Source: Laspinema palackyanum D2a | GTDB lineage: Bacteria > Cyanobacteriota > Cyanobacteriia > Cyanobacteriales > Laspinemataceae | Length of the DNA stretch: 44,290 bases | NCBI GenBank assembly: GCA_025370845.1 | Contig: JAMXFF010000056.1 | Location: 1-44,290 of the forward strand | Direction of reading: 5' to 3' | Part shown: positions 14,396 through 22,002 of the stretch, piece by piece | Layout: every line of letters starts with the position of its first letter | Position numbering within the stretch: the first letter of the stretch is position 1 | Translations under genes and position numbers: made by a program | Notes under the pieces: model-generated | Database searches by the model: none | The model's input: only the letters and a program-made list of their open reading frames with translations | Told to the model about the DNA's origin: nothing

Positions 14396-15838
14396 ATGGG
14401 CCTAAAACAGTATTTTGGGTTTATCTCCAAGCGCATCAGCGCCTTATTGCAACGATCGCAACTCTTTCAACATCGCTGGATCGGCTACTTAATCGCCGTG
14501 GCGATTTATGTCACCCTCTTACTCATCCCCCTTCCCGGGTTTGAACCCAGTGCACAACGCGCCTTTGCCGTCTTTGGTTTAGCCGCCTTTTCCTGGGGAA
14601 CTACCCTGCTGCCTTTGCCGGTGACGGCGATCGTCATCCTGTTCTTGCTGCCCTTTAGTGGGGCAATTTCCGCCCAAGAAACCTATGCCTATTTTGGTAA
14701 CCGGGCGGTGTTTTTCATTCTCGGGGCTTTCATTCTCGCCAGTCCGATCATGCGATCGGGACTGAGTACCCGGATTGCCTTAGCAGTGGTAACCCGATGT
14801 GGGAACAGCCAGCGCCAGATTCTCGGGGCCATTTTAGGACTCTCGGCCCTGATGTCCTGTTTTATTAGTGCTCATGCCGTGGCAGCCATGTTATTTCCCA
14901 TTATCTTAGAAGTGGTGCGGGCCGCTGGCGCCAAGCCCGGCAAAGGCTTTGGGGTCGCCGCCTTTTTATCCCTCGCCTGGGGCGTTGTGATTGGCTCGAA
15001 TACCACCCTTCTCGGGGGGGCTAGGGGACCTCTAGCCTTGGGGATTCTTCAAAATACTACAGGTCAAACCATTTCTTTTGCCCAGTGGACCCTGTTTGTG
15101 GCTCCGGTGGTGCTGGTACTCTTACCGATCGCCTTTTTTGTCCTCCAGGGAGTGGGACAAACGGAACAAGTCTCCCTCGCCACAGCGCGACGCTTCCTAG
15201 AAAAACGCAATCAGCAACTTGGGGAGATTTCTCGCCGGGAAATTATGACCGCAGGAATCTTAATCCTGACCATTTTGTTATGGATTACCCTAGGCGATCG
15301 CTGGGGTTTAGATGTGATCGCCTTGTTGGGAGTCATCTTAACGTTTATTCTGGGAGTGGCAAATTGGGGAGAGGTCGAAGAAGATGTCAACTGGGGGATT
15401 TTTATCATGTATGGCAGTGCGATCGCCCTGTCTGCGGCCCTCAATGATACCGGGGCCGCTGCCGCACTCACCCAACTCCTCTTGGGGTTTGGAATTGAGT
15501 CCCCGTTGCTAATCTTCGCTGCCGTCACCATGATCGCCTTGGCAATGACTGAATTTATGAGCAATTCTGCTGCTGTAGCAGTGATTCTACCCGTGGCCCT
15601 GGCCCTGGCCCAAAAATATGGGATTGAACCCCGTGCCATGACCCTGGGGGTCGTGATTCCTGCTGGGTTAGGCTTTATGCTGCCTGTGAGTACCCCTGCC
15701 TTGGCGATCGCCGTGAGTAGTGGCTATGTTCGTCCTCTGGCGGTCCTGCGCTGGGGAGTCTGGCTGGATATTATTTCGATTGTGGTGTTTCTGGGCATTA
15801 GCCAATTCTACTGGCCCTTAGTCGGATTGAGGGGTTGA
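14396..15838 (+). CDS. SLC13/DASS-type anion permease
   Basis: This 480-residue, very hydrophobic protein has about a dozen membrane segments. The two SLC13-type signatures are present: a first loop VIGSNTTLLGGARGP (about 200-214) and a second ALAMTEFMSNSAAVAVILPV (about 381-400), with a C-terminal PAGLGFMLPVSTPALAIA. Members of this family import sulfate, phosphate or dicarboxylates, usually with sodium. The first 40 residues are cytosolic and basic. One base separates its stop from the next start (USP-like), so they form a unit. cysC lies beyond, which makes sulfate an attractive but unproven substrate. A truncated copy with a stop codon lies at 9621. No clear ribosome site precedes the ATG. 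Confidence 0.88.
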   Translation: MGLKQYFGFISKRISALLQRSQLFQHRWIGYLIAVAIYVTLLLIPLPGFEPSAQRAFAVFGLAAFSWGTTLLPLPVTAIVILFLLPFSGAISAQETYAYFGNRAVFFILGAFILASPIMRSGLSTRIALAVVTRCGNSQRQILGAILGLSALMSCFISAHAVAAMLFPIILEVVRAAGAKPGKGFGVAAFLSLAWGVVIGSNTTLLGGARGPLALGILQNTTGQTISFAQWTLFVAPVVLVLLPIAFFVLQGVGQTEQVSLATARRFLEKRNQQLGEISRREIMTAGILILTILLWITLGDRWGLDVIALLGVILTFILGVANWGEVEEDVNWGIFIMYGSAIALSAALNDTGAAAALTQLLLGFGIESPLLIFAAVTMIALAMTEFMSNSAAVAVILPVALALAQKYGIEPRAMTLGVVIPAGLGFMLPVSTPALAIAVSSGYVRPLAVLRWGVWLDIISIVVFLGISQFYWPLVGLRG

Positions 15839-15839
15839 C

Positions 15840-16271
15840 ATGGCAGAAATTTTACTCGTATTGACCAACCCGTATGGTTATGAAAAAGCGCTCCATCTCG
15901 CTTTTGAGGAAGCAAAACAACTCGATTGCCTCTTAAGCGTTACCTTTGCCATTGATCCCGAGGCGATCGATGACCTGATGCGGGACTTGGGAGAAAATGG
16001 TTGGTTAGGTATTGGGTCCCGTCGGACCTTGCAGATCTCGATGATGGAAGGATATCGCGCCTTAGCTACGGACATTTTAGAGGAAGTCTCTCGTCGTGCC
16101 GTTTCTATGGAAATCGCGGCGAAAACTGCCCTCAACGAGGAGGGAATCCGCAGTTATCTGAGTGGGTTGGGGACCCCAGGACCGGAGAAAATTTTCGTCA
16201 GTGGTTCCCATGCGCTGGGTCCTCTGATTCAAACCCTGGACTGCCCCTTAGAATGGGTCCCCGAAGATTGA
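15840..16271 (+). CDS. Universal-stress-protein-like small protein
   Basis: This 143-residue protein starts MAEILLVLTNPYGYEKALHL, followed by a helical segment and LLSVTFAIDPEAI, then a second half with an alpha/beta pattern and the motif IFVSGSHALGPLIQTLDCPL. This resembles the GSxG-type ending of universal stress proteins, but the ATP-binding pattern is not clear. It starts one base after the transporter stop, so translation is probably coupled. It may be a cytosolic partner or regulator of the transporter, as USP-like domains often accompany transporters. The fold is a tentative assignment. Confidence 0.65.
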   Translation: MAEILLVLTNPYGYEKALHLAFEEAKQLDCLLSVTFAIDPEAIDDLMRDLGENGWLGIGSRRTLQISMMEGYRALATDILEEVSRRAVSMEIAAKTALNEEGIRSYLSGLGTPGPEKIFVSGSHALGPLIQTLDCPLEWVPED

Positions 16272-16320
16272 AGGCTCAAGGACTGTGGCAATCAAATCCG
16301 TGACCCCCGGAATTAGCCAT

Positions 16321-16349
16321 TTAACAGGGGGGACAAAGTTCTGTACAAT
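16321..16349 (+). promoter_or_regulatory. Predicted sigma-70 promoter for cysC
   Basis: TTAACA (16321-16326) and TACAAT (16344-16349) are separated by 17 bases, each one base from the consensus. Transcription would start near 16356, giving a leader of about 60 bases before the cysC start. Confidence 0.6.
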
Positions 16350-16414
16350 CGAAAAGCCTTAAAGGGTGCTTGAGAAATAATCGTTTATTGCACAATATCT
16401 GGAGTTAAGTCAAA

Positions 16415-16951
16415 ATGCAACAGCGTGGTGTCACGGTGTGGTTTACAGGTTTGAGCGGTGCAGGCAAGACCACCATTAGCCAGGGAGTGGAGAAAGAACT
16501 GCGATCGCATGGATATCAACTCGAAATTCTCGATGGAGATATCGTTCGCCAAAACCTGACGAAGGGACTGGGTTTTAGTAAAGAAGACCGCGACGAAAAT
16601 ATTCGCCGCATCGGTTTTGTCTCTCATTTATTAACCCGCAATGGAGTGATTGTTTTGGTATCGGCGATCGCCCCCTACCGTGAAATCCGCGAAGAAGTCC
16701 GCCATCGGATTGGTGACTTCGTTCAGGTTTATGTAAATGCGCCTCTGGAAGTCTGCGAAGAACGCGATGTCAAGGGGCTTTACAAAAAAGCTCGCGCTGG
16801 GGAAATTAAAAACTTTACCGGCATTGATGACCCTTATGAGGCTCCCCTCAATCCGGATATTGTATGTTCTACTAAAGACGAAACCGAGGCAGAAAGTATC
16901 GCCAAGGTGCTGCAATATCTCAAAGATAAGGGGTATATCACCACCGCTTAA
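16415..16951 (+). CDS. cysC: Adenylylsulfate kinase
   Basis: This 178-residue enzyme phosphorylates adenosine 5'-phosphosulfate (APS) with ATP to make PAPS, the second step of sulfate activation. The P-loop GLSGAGKTT lies at about 13-21, the substrate motif ILDGDIVRQNL at about 40-50, then the conserved SAIAPYREIREEVR and the lid region IKNFTGIDDPYEAPLNPDI. Length and motifs are those of a free-standing CysC; no ATP-sulfurylase domain is attached. It follows the SLC13-type permease and USP-like gene in the same direction but with a 143-base gap that contains its own promoter-like pair. It acts in the cytosol. Confidence 0.97.
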   Translation: MQQRGVTVWFTGLSGAGKTTISQGVEKELRSHGYQLEILDGDIVRQNLTKGLGFSKEDRDENIRRIGFVSHLLTRNGVIVLVSAIAPYREIREEVRHRIGDFVQVYVNAPLEVCEERDVKGLYKKARAGEIKNFTGIDDPYEAPLNPDIVCSTKDETEAESIAKVLQYLKDKGYITTA

Positions 16952-17337
16952 ATTCCCGAGGGATTAGAAACCGGGTTTCTTCAGAAACACTGTCGCAACT
17001 AGCAGATTTCTGTAGGCAAGAAACCCATTTTCTGCTACCTGCTAGGGGGAAGAGAACGGGGTTTTTTCCAGGACTGATGCTGCCTTTGGAGACCCAACCC
17101 TAGACTGTAGGGGCATCCTTTGCGAATCGCCCCTACATTGAGCAAAAACCCGCACCTGATCGGGTGGGTTCGAGAGAAAACCCACCCTTGACCCTTGGAT
17201 TGGGGATGAGTCTTAACGCTCTTGTTACTTGAGGAGGGATTCGAGGATTCAGTCGCAATGGAGGAACGCTACAATTGATGAGATCCGGATCTTCTATCCC
17301 CCATTCCTCTGTTGCCGGTTGAGGCTCAAATTCAACA
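16952..17337. other. Spacer between cysC and the Wsp-like cluster
   Basis: No gene is visible in these 386 bases. A GAAACCGGGTTTCTTCAGAA repeat lies at about 16968. An inverted repeat TGTAGGGGC (17106-17114) and GCCCCTACA (17129-17137) follows; this is a common bacterial spacer hairpin. GGGTGGGTT and AACCCACCC (near 17160-17185) form another hairpin. A TACAAT box and a palindrome lie at the right end (see 17270). Confidence 0.6.
17270..17292 (+). promoter_or_regulatory. -10-like box and palindrome before the Wsp-like cluster
   Basis: TACAAT (17270-17275) could be a -10 box; the -35 region is poor. Six bases on, AGATCCGGATCT (17281-17292) is a perfect 12-bp palindrome, near the expected transcription start and 45 bases before the first gene. 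Such a site could bind a regulator of the operon. This is inference from position and symmetry. Confidence 0.35.
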
Positions 17338-17799
17338 ATGTTAATGTTACTGTTTTATGTCGGGCCTGATCGGTATGCCCTAGGCTGTTCCCAGGTCGTA
17401 GAAGTCATTCCCCTGGTGGAATTGAGAAAACTATACCATGCCCCAGAATATATGGCGGGATTGTTTAATTACCGAGGGAGCATTGTTCCGGTTCTCGATC
17501 TCTGTCATTTGATTCGGGGGAGTTCCTCTCGCTCTTGCTTAAGCACTCGGATTATTCTGGTTAAGTATCAGCAAAACCACCAGAATGAGCAACTGATTGG
17601 ATTAATGGCCGAGCGAGTGACGGATACGGTGAATGTCCCGGACTCTCAATTTAAGGGAGAGGGGATTCACTTAGAAAATGCGGCCTATTTGGGCAAAATC
17701 ATCATGGACGAAAAAGGGACAATCCAGCAGTTGCGCCTGGAGGATTTACTTTCACAGCAAGCACAAGCATTCCTATTGCCTATTGGGGAGACTGAATAG
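17338..17799 (+). CDS. cheW: CheW-like coupling protein (WspB position)
   Basis: This 153-residue protein is a single CheW domain. It begins with LLFYVGPDRYALGCSQVVEV, followed by the conserved turn GLFNYRGSIVPVLDL (about 42-56) and IGLMAERVTDTVNV (about 86-99). It should link the receptor to the CheA kinase. It has no extra domains and matches the simple CheW (WspB) of Wsp systems. It is the first gene of a run that continues with CheR two bases after its stop (17799 to 17802). A promoter-like box and palindrome lie just upstream. Confidence 0.9.
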   Translation: MLMLLFYVGPDRYALGCSQVVEVIPLVELRKLYHAPEYMAGLFNYRGSIVPVLDLCHLIRGSSSRSCLSTRIILVKYQQNHQNEQLIGLMAERVTDTVNVPDSQFKGEGIHLENAAYLGKIIMDEKGTIQQLRLEDLLSQQAQAFLLPIGETE

Positions 17800-17801
17800 T
17801 C

Positions 17802-19124
17802 ATGGTTTGGGACGAAATTGAGCGAAAACTCAGCAAGACGAGCGGATTAGACCCCAAAACCCTAGGTTCCCAGGCGATCGTCAAGGCGGTTCGAGACCGG
17901 ATGCAGGTTTGTGGGGTGGAGAATGTGACCACCTATCTCGATGTATGGCTCTGTTCCCCCCAGGAATTACAGGCCCTAATTGAGGAGACCGTTGTGCCCG
18001 AAACCTGGTTTTTTCGGGAGCCTGAATCTTTTGAGTTTCTCCGGCGTTACGTTCTGTTCGAGTGGTTACCCCACCACCAAGAAGGTATTCTGCGCCTGCT
18101 CAGTGTTCCCTGCTCCACGGGAGAAGAACCTTATTCCCTCGCTATGATGCTCCTAGATGCAGGGTTACCTCCGAATAGGTTTGTGATTGACGCCGTTGAT
18201 ATCAGTCAAAAAGCCCAAGCTAAAGCCAAACAAGGTCTCTATCGAGAGCATTCATTTCGGAGTAAAAATTTAGGCTTTCGCCACCGCTATTTTGAGGAAA
18301 CTTCCCAGGGATATCAACTTTCACCGGCAGTTAAGGAGACCGTAAATTTTATCCACGGCAATCTTTTAGAGCCACTATTTTTATATGGGAAACCGCTTTA
18401 TGATATTATATTTTTTCGGAATTTATTAATTTATCTGGAACCCGTTGCTCGCGATCGCGCCTTGCAAGTGTTAAATCGTTTATTATCTCCCGCTGGAGTG
18501 CTGTTTGTTGGGTCTGCTGAAGCCGGACCCATGATTGAGCAGCGATTCATCTCCCTGCGCCATTCCATGACTTTTGCCTACCGCAAGCGACAAAAAAGGG
18601 ACGGAAGCGCTCGCTTCTGTGTCCCACCGGATGAGCCTGAATACTCTTCCTTCCAGGTTCCCCCACCAAATCCGCCGCGCTCTGACTCTCCTGGATTTCC
18701 ACCCCAATCCCCACCCCCTTCTTGGGCGGAACCCCCCCCAGAAGCCAGAAGAGAACATCCTCCAAGCTCACAGAGCGCCTCGAACACCCCTTCCTCACCC
18801 CAGCCAATCCCTGAGTCCCTTCTGATGCAGGCTAGACATCTAGCGGATCTCGGACAATTGTATGAAGCCGCCCAGCTATGCGAAACTTACCTCAGTCAAC
18901 ATCGCACCGATGCCAATGCCTACGTCTTATTAGGTGAAATCCGCCAAGGCGCAGGACAGTCGGAGCGTGCCGAACAATGTTGGGAAAAAGCCGTTTACCT
19001 CGAACCCTACCACTATGAAGCCTTGACACATCTGCTTTTGCTCAAAGAATCTCAAGGAGATCTCACCCATGCCAGTACCCTGAGACAGCGGATTCAAAGA
19101 CTCCTCAACTCTCAGGGGAAATAG
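17802..19124 (+). CDS. cheR: CheR methyltransferase with TPR tail (WspC-like)
   Basis: This 440-residue protein has a CheR domain at about 1-265: an N-terminal helical part, PETWFFREPESF (66-77), the SAM-binding motif SVPCSTGEEPYSLAM (101-115), IDAVDIS, and FFRNLLIYL at about 204-212. A Pro/Ser-rich linker (about 273-330, visible as CCC runs at 18650-18800) joins it to TPR-type repeats at about 338-435. It should methylate glutamates of the receptor encoded next. WspC of Pseudomonas has the same CheR plus TPR layout. It is translated right after the CheW gene, and 69 bases precede the MCP gene. Confidence 0.92.
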   Translation: MVWDEIERKLSKTSGLDPKTLGSQAIVKAVRDRMQVCGVENVTTYLDVWLCSPQELQALIEETVVPETWFFREPESFEFLRRYVLFEWLPHHQEGILRLLSVPCSTGEEPYSLAMMLLDAGLPPNRFVIDAVDISQKAQAKAKQGLYREHSFRSKNLGFRHRYFEETSQGYQLSPAVKETVNFIHGNLLEPLFLYGKPLYDIIFFRNLLIYLEPVARDRALQVLNRLLSPAGVLFVGSAEAGPMIEQRFISLRHSMTFAYRKRQKRDGSARFCVPPDEPEYSSFQVPPPNPPRSDSPGFPPQSPPPSWAEPPPEARREHPPSSQSASNTPSSPQPIPESLLMQARHLADLGQLYEAAQLCETYLSQHRTDANAYVLLGEIRQGAGQSERAEQCWEKAVYLEPYHYEALTHLLLLKESQGDLTHASTLRQRIQRLLNSQGK

Positions 19125-19193
19125 CACGCTCTCATTCCGGGGTAAAGATTAATAGACCCATCCAAACCCTTTCAACACCAAAGGAAAAACAGA

Positions 19194-20945
19194 ATGTTTC
19201 GGAATCTCTCTTTGCAAGCTCGAATGCTGGCGGCTTTTATATTTATGGGCTTAATTGTATTAATTGTAGCCCTAGTCGGTTGGGGGGGAAATCATCGGTT
19301 AAGTAATCGCCTCGACACCATTACAGGTAACTCCATGCCGAGTGCGATCGCCCTATGGAAAATCAAAGAAGGTCAAACCCAAATTCAATCGGCTGAACGA
19401 TTGCTCCTCAATCCCCGCAGTTCCACTGACCGTAGAACCGTTGCCAAAGACAGAATCAATCGAGCATGGCAACAAATTAATCAAGGATTTGCCGAATACA
19501 ACAATATTACGGGGAATAATGAGGAAGAAATTCGCCTTTATAATCAGTTTATGGAAGCTTGGAACCGCTGGAAGCAAATCCATGAAGAATTCCTGCAACT
19601 GAATCAAGAATTTGAATCTTACGGCATTTTGCAACCTTGGGAAACTCAGGTCAGTTTATGGGAGTCCGGTCAAGCCAATAGTCCCCAAATGGCTAGTGCC
19701 CGAAACGCTACTGAGATTTTAGAACAGATGAATGCCCAACGCGCTCGCACCAATATTCCCGCGTATCAAGCGGCAGAATCAACCCTACAAGAGGTCTTAC
19801 AATCCAATCAAAATATAGCTTCTCAAGTGGTCAGAGATGCTGAAAAAGATGTGGCCCAAAGTAGTTTTTGGGTGTTTCTCGGAATGCTCCTGGGTCCCTT
19901 GACTGCCATCATTTTTGGCTTGTATTTTAGTAACACGATCGCCAAACCCCTCGGGGCTAAAATTGTCGGGGTGGTTCGAGTCGCGGAAAAGATTTCCTCG
20001 GGAGACTTGACCACTCCGGTGAAGGTGACGGAAACTCAGGATGAAATTGGCCGATTAACGGTTGCTTTTGCTCAGATGACCCAAAAGCTAAATTCCTTAA
20101 TTCGTCAGGTCCAACATTCGGGAATTCAAATCACCAGTTCCACCACGGAAATTGCCGCATCGGGCAAACAATTAGAAGCGACGGTGACAGAACAAGTGGC
20201 TTCGACGAACCAAGTGGTCGCCACGGCTAAAGAAATTGCAGCCACCTCGGGCGAATTAGTAAAAACAATGGATCAAGTCGGGGAACTCGCCGGACAAACG
20301 GCGATTGCTGCGGGAACCGGCCAACAAGAAATTGTTCGCATGGAAACCACCATGCGCCAATTAGCTAATGCCACCGCTTCGATTTCGTCCAAATTGGGGG
20401 TGATTAGCGAAAAAGCGAATAACATTAATAGTGTGGTGACTACTATTACCAAAGTGGCGGATCAGACCAATTTGCTCTCTCTCAACGCGGCGATTGAAGC
20501 TGAAAAAGCGGGGGAATATGGCACAGGGTTTGCGGTGGTGGCCCGGGAAATTCGGCGACTGGCGGACCAAACGGCGATCGCCACGTTGGATATTGAAAGT
20601 ATGGTCAAAGATATGCAATCGGCTGTTTCCACTGGGGTGATGGAAATGGATAAATTCACCACAGAAGTCAGCCGAGGGGTTGAGGATGTTCGTACTATCA
20701 GCGGCCAAATTGGTAAGATTATTGAGCGGGTTCAAAGTCTGACTCCCCGATTTGATGCCGTGACTAAAGGCATGGAGGATCAATCGGAAGGGGCTCAACA
20801 AATTAGTGATGCAATGGTTCAACTGAGTGAAGCCTCCCGACAAACGGCCCAATCTCTGCGGGATACCAATCGAGCGATCGAGCAATTAAATGAAGCCGCT
20901 CAAGGATTACAACGAGAAATCTCGTTTTTCAAGGTGCAAATCTAA
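19194..20945 (+). CDS. Methyl-accepting chemotaxis protein (WspA-like)
   Basis: This 583-residue receptor has TM1 at about 9-30 (MLAAFIFMGLIVLIVALVGW), a periplasmic helical bundle of about 190 residues, TM2 at about 224-249, a HAMP domain (about 250-300) and a long signalling coiled coil. The hairpin tip reads VADQTNLLSLNAAIEAEKAG (about 421-440), then FAVVAREIRRLADQT, the region that contacts CheA and CheW. Four-helix-bundle sensors of this size are typical of WspA, which senses surface contact; what this one senses is unknown. It lies between the CheR and the Cys-motif CheW genes. In the classical operon the MCP comes first. Confidence 0.95.
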   Translation: MFRNLSLQARMLAAFIFMGLIVLIVALVGWGGNHRLSNRLDTITGNSMPSAIALWKIKEGQTQIQSAERLLLNPRSSTDRRTVAKDRINRAWQQINQGFAEYNNITGNNEEEIRLYNQFMEAWNRWKQIHEEFLQLNQEFESYGILQPWETQVSLWESGQANSPQMASARNATEILEQMNAQRARTNIPAYQAAESTLQEVLQSNQNIASQVVRDAEKDVAQSSFWVFLGMLLGPLTAIIFGLYFSNTIAKPLGAKIVGVVRVAEKISSGDLTTPVKVTETQDEIGRLTVAFAQMTQKLNSLIRQVQHSGIQITSSTTEIAASGKQLEATVTEQVASTNQVVATAKEIAATSGELVKTMDQVGELAGQTAIAAGTGQQEIVRMETTMRQLANATASISSKLGVISEKANNINSVVTTITKVADQTNLLSLNAAIEAEKAGEYGTGFAVVAREIRRLADQTAIATLDIESMVKDMQSAVSTGVMEMDKFTTEVSRGVEDVRTISGQIGKIIERVQSLTPRFDAVTKGMEDQSEGAQQISDAMVQLSEASRQTAQSLRDTNRAIEQLNEAAQGLQREISFFKVQI

Positions 20946-21279
20946 GGGGCGATCGGTTGTCGCTATTTCTGCTCCCCTCCCTGAGCAGAGTAGCGTTTTG
21001 AAGCCGAAGCCTAACTCTCACCCAGACAGAGGGTTGGGCGATGGAAACCCACAACCTGTCAAGTTTACCCAATCAGGTTGACAGCCTTTTTGTAACAACC
21101 CTAAACCCGGGGTAATTCTGATGATAAAAACCGGGTTTCTGGAGAAAATTGGGGCCAATTCTTAACAAAGAAAGGGCAATGAAACCCGGTTTCTCGTCCC
21201 TTAATCATCCCACTCCTTATGAGCGAGCATCTGGCTATCACTCCTGTGCAAAATTATCCCCATCATTAAGACTTGCTCT
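20946..21279. other. Spacer after the MCP gene, with repeats
   Basis: No gene is seen. AAACCGGGTTTCTGGAGAAA (near 21129) and GAAACCCGGTTTCT (near 21181) are inverted copies of one repeat family about 40 bases apart. A terminator-like hairpin at 21056-21091 precedes them. The next gene therefore probably has its own promoter or depends on read-through. Confidence 0.55.
21056..21091 (+). terminator. Possible terminator after the MCP gene
   Basis: CTGTCAA (21056-21062) pairs with TTGACAG (21078-21084), followed by CCTTTTT. The loop of 15 bases includes a second, alternative pairing (AACCTG with CAGGTT). Confidence 0.5.
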
Positions 21280-22002
21280 ATGTCTGAAAAGTGCTGGAAC
21301 CAAATCGGAATAGAGGGCGATCGCTCTTGTCCCGAACTCAATACAGTCATCCATTGCCGAAACTGCCCTGTTTATACCAGTGCCGGTCGCAGTTTATTGG
21401 AACGGGATGCCCCAGAAAACTACCGGGCTGAATGGACAGATTTACTCGCTCAAACCCCCACAACCCTAACGAGCGATCGCCAGACCCTTCCCCAACTACA
21501 ACGAGCGACAGCGGAATTCTTTGACCCACTTTCTCTGCTGATCTTTCGCCTAGGGGTAGAATGGTTAGCCCTGGCCGCCTCTACCTTCCAAGAAATCACT
21601 CAGCCTTGCACCATTCATACCTTACCCCACCGAACTAACGAAATTCTCCTGGGCTTAGTGAATATTCGAGGGGAACTTTTGCCCTGCATTTCTCTGAGAA
21701 ATCTCCTAGGGTTGGAACCTCCAGGCACTTATCCCAAACCGTTAAACGGTCCTGGGGATTTGACTCGGACGGTTTATTCCCGTATGGTCGTTGTGAATAT
21801 TCAAGGAGATATTTGGGTCTTTTCTGTAGATGAAATTGAGGGAATTCACCGATGCGATCGCCATTTGATTGAAGAAGTGCCTGCGGTGGTTTCCAAAGCC
21901 CCGATTACTTATACTCAATACATTGTAAACTGGCAAGACAAAAAAGTAAATTACCTTGATGAAGAATTGGTATTTTCTACCCTGAAACGGAGGATTTTGT
22001 GA
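21280..22002 (+). CDS. cheW: CheW-like protein with N-terminal cysteine motif (WspD-like)
   Basis: This 240-residue protein begins with a cysteine signature: C5, C17, C26, C29 (KCWNQIGIEGDRSCPEL, then HCRNCPVY). The same type of signature opens WspD of Pseudomonas, as I recall it. Four such cysteines could hold an iron-sulfur cluster or zinc. A CheW domain follows from about 85 to the end, with ILLGLVNIRGELLPCISLRN (about 125-144) and FSVDEIEGIHR. It should dock CheA to the receptor. Its stop codon overlaps the GTG start of the next gene by four bases, so translation is coupled to the kinase. Confidence 0.9.
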   Translation: MSEKCWNQIGIEGDRSCPELNTVIHCRNCPVYTSAGRSLLERDAPENYRAEWTDLLAQTPTTLTSDRQTLPQLQRATAEFFDPLSLLIFRLGVEWLALAASTFQEITQPCTIHTLPHRTNEILLGLVNIRGELLPCISLRNLLGLEPPGTYPKPLNGPGDLTRTVYSRMVVVNIQGDIWVFSVDEIEGIHRCDRHLIEEVPAVVSKAPITYTQYIVNWQDKKVNYLDEELVFSTLKRRIL

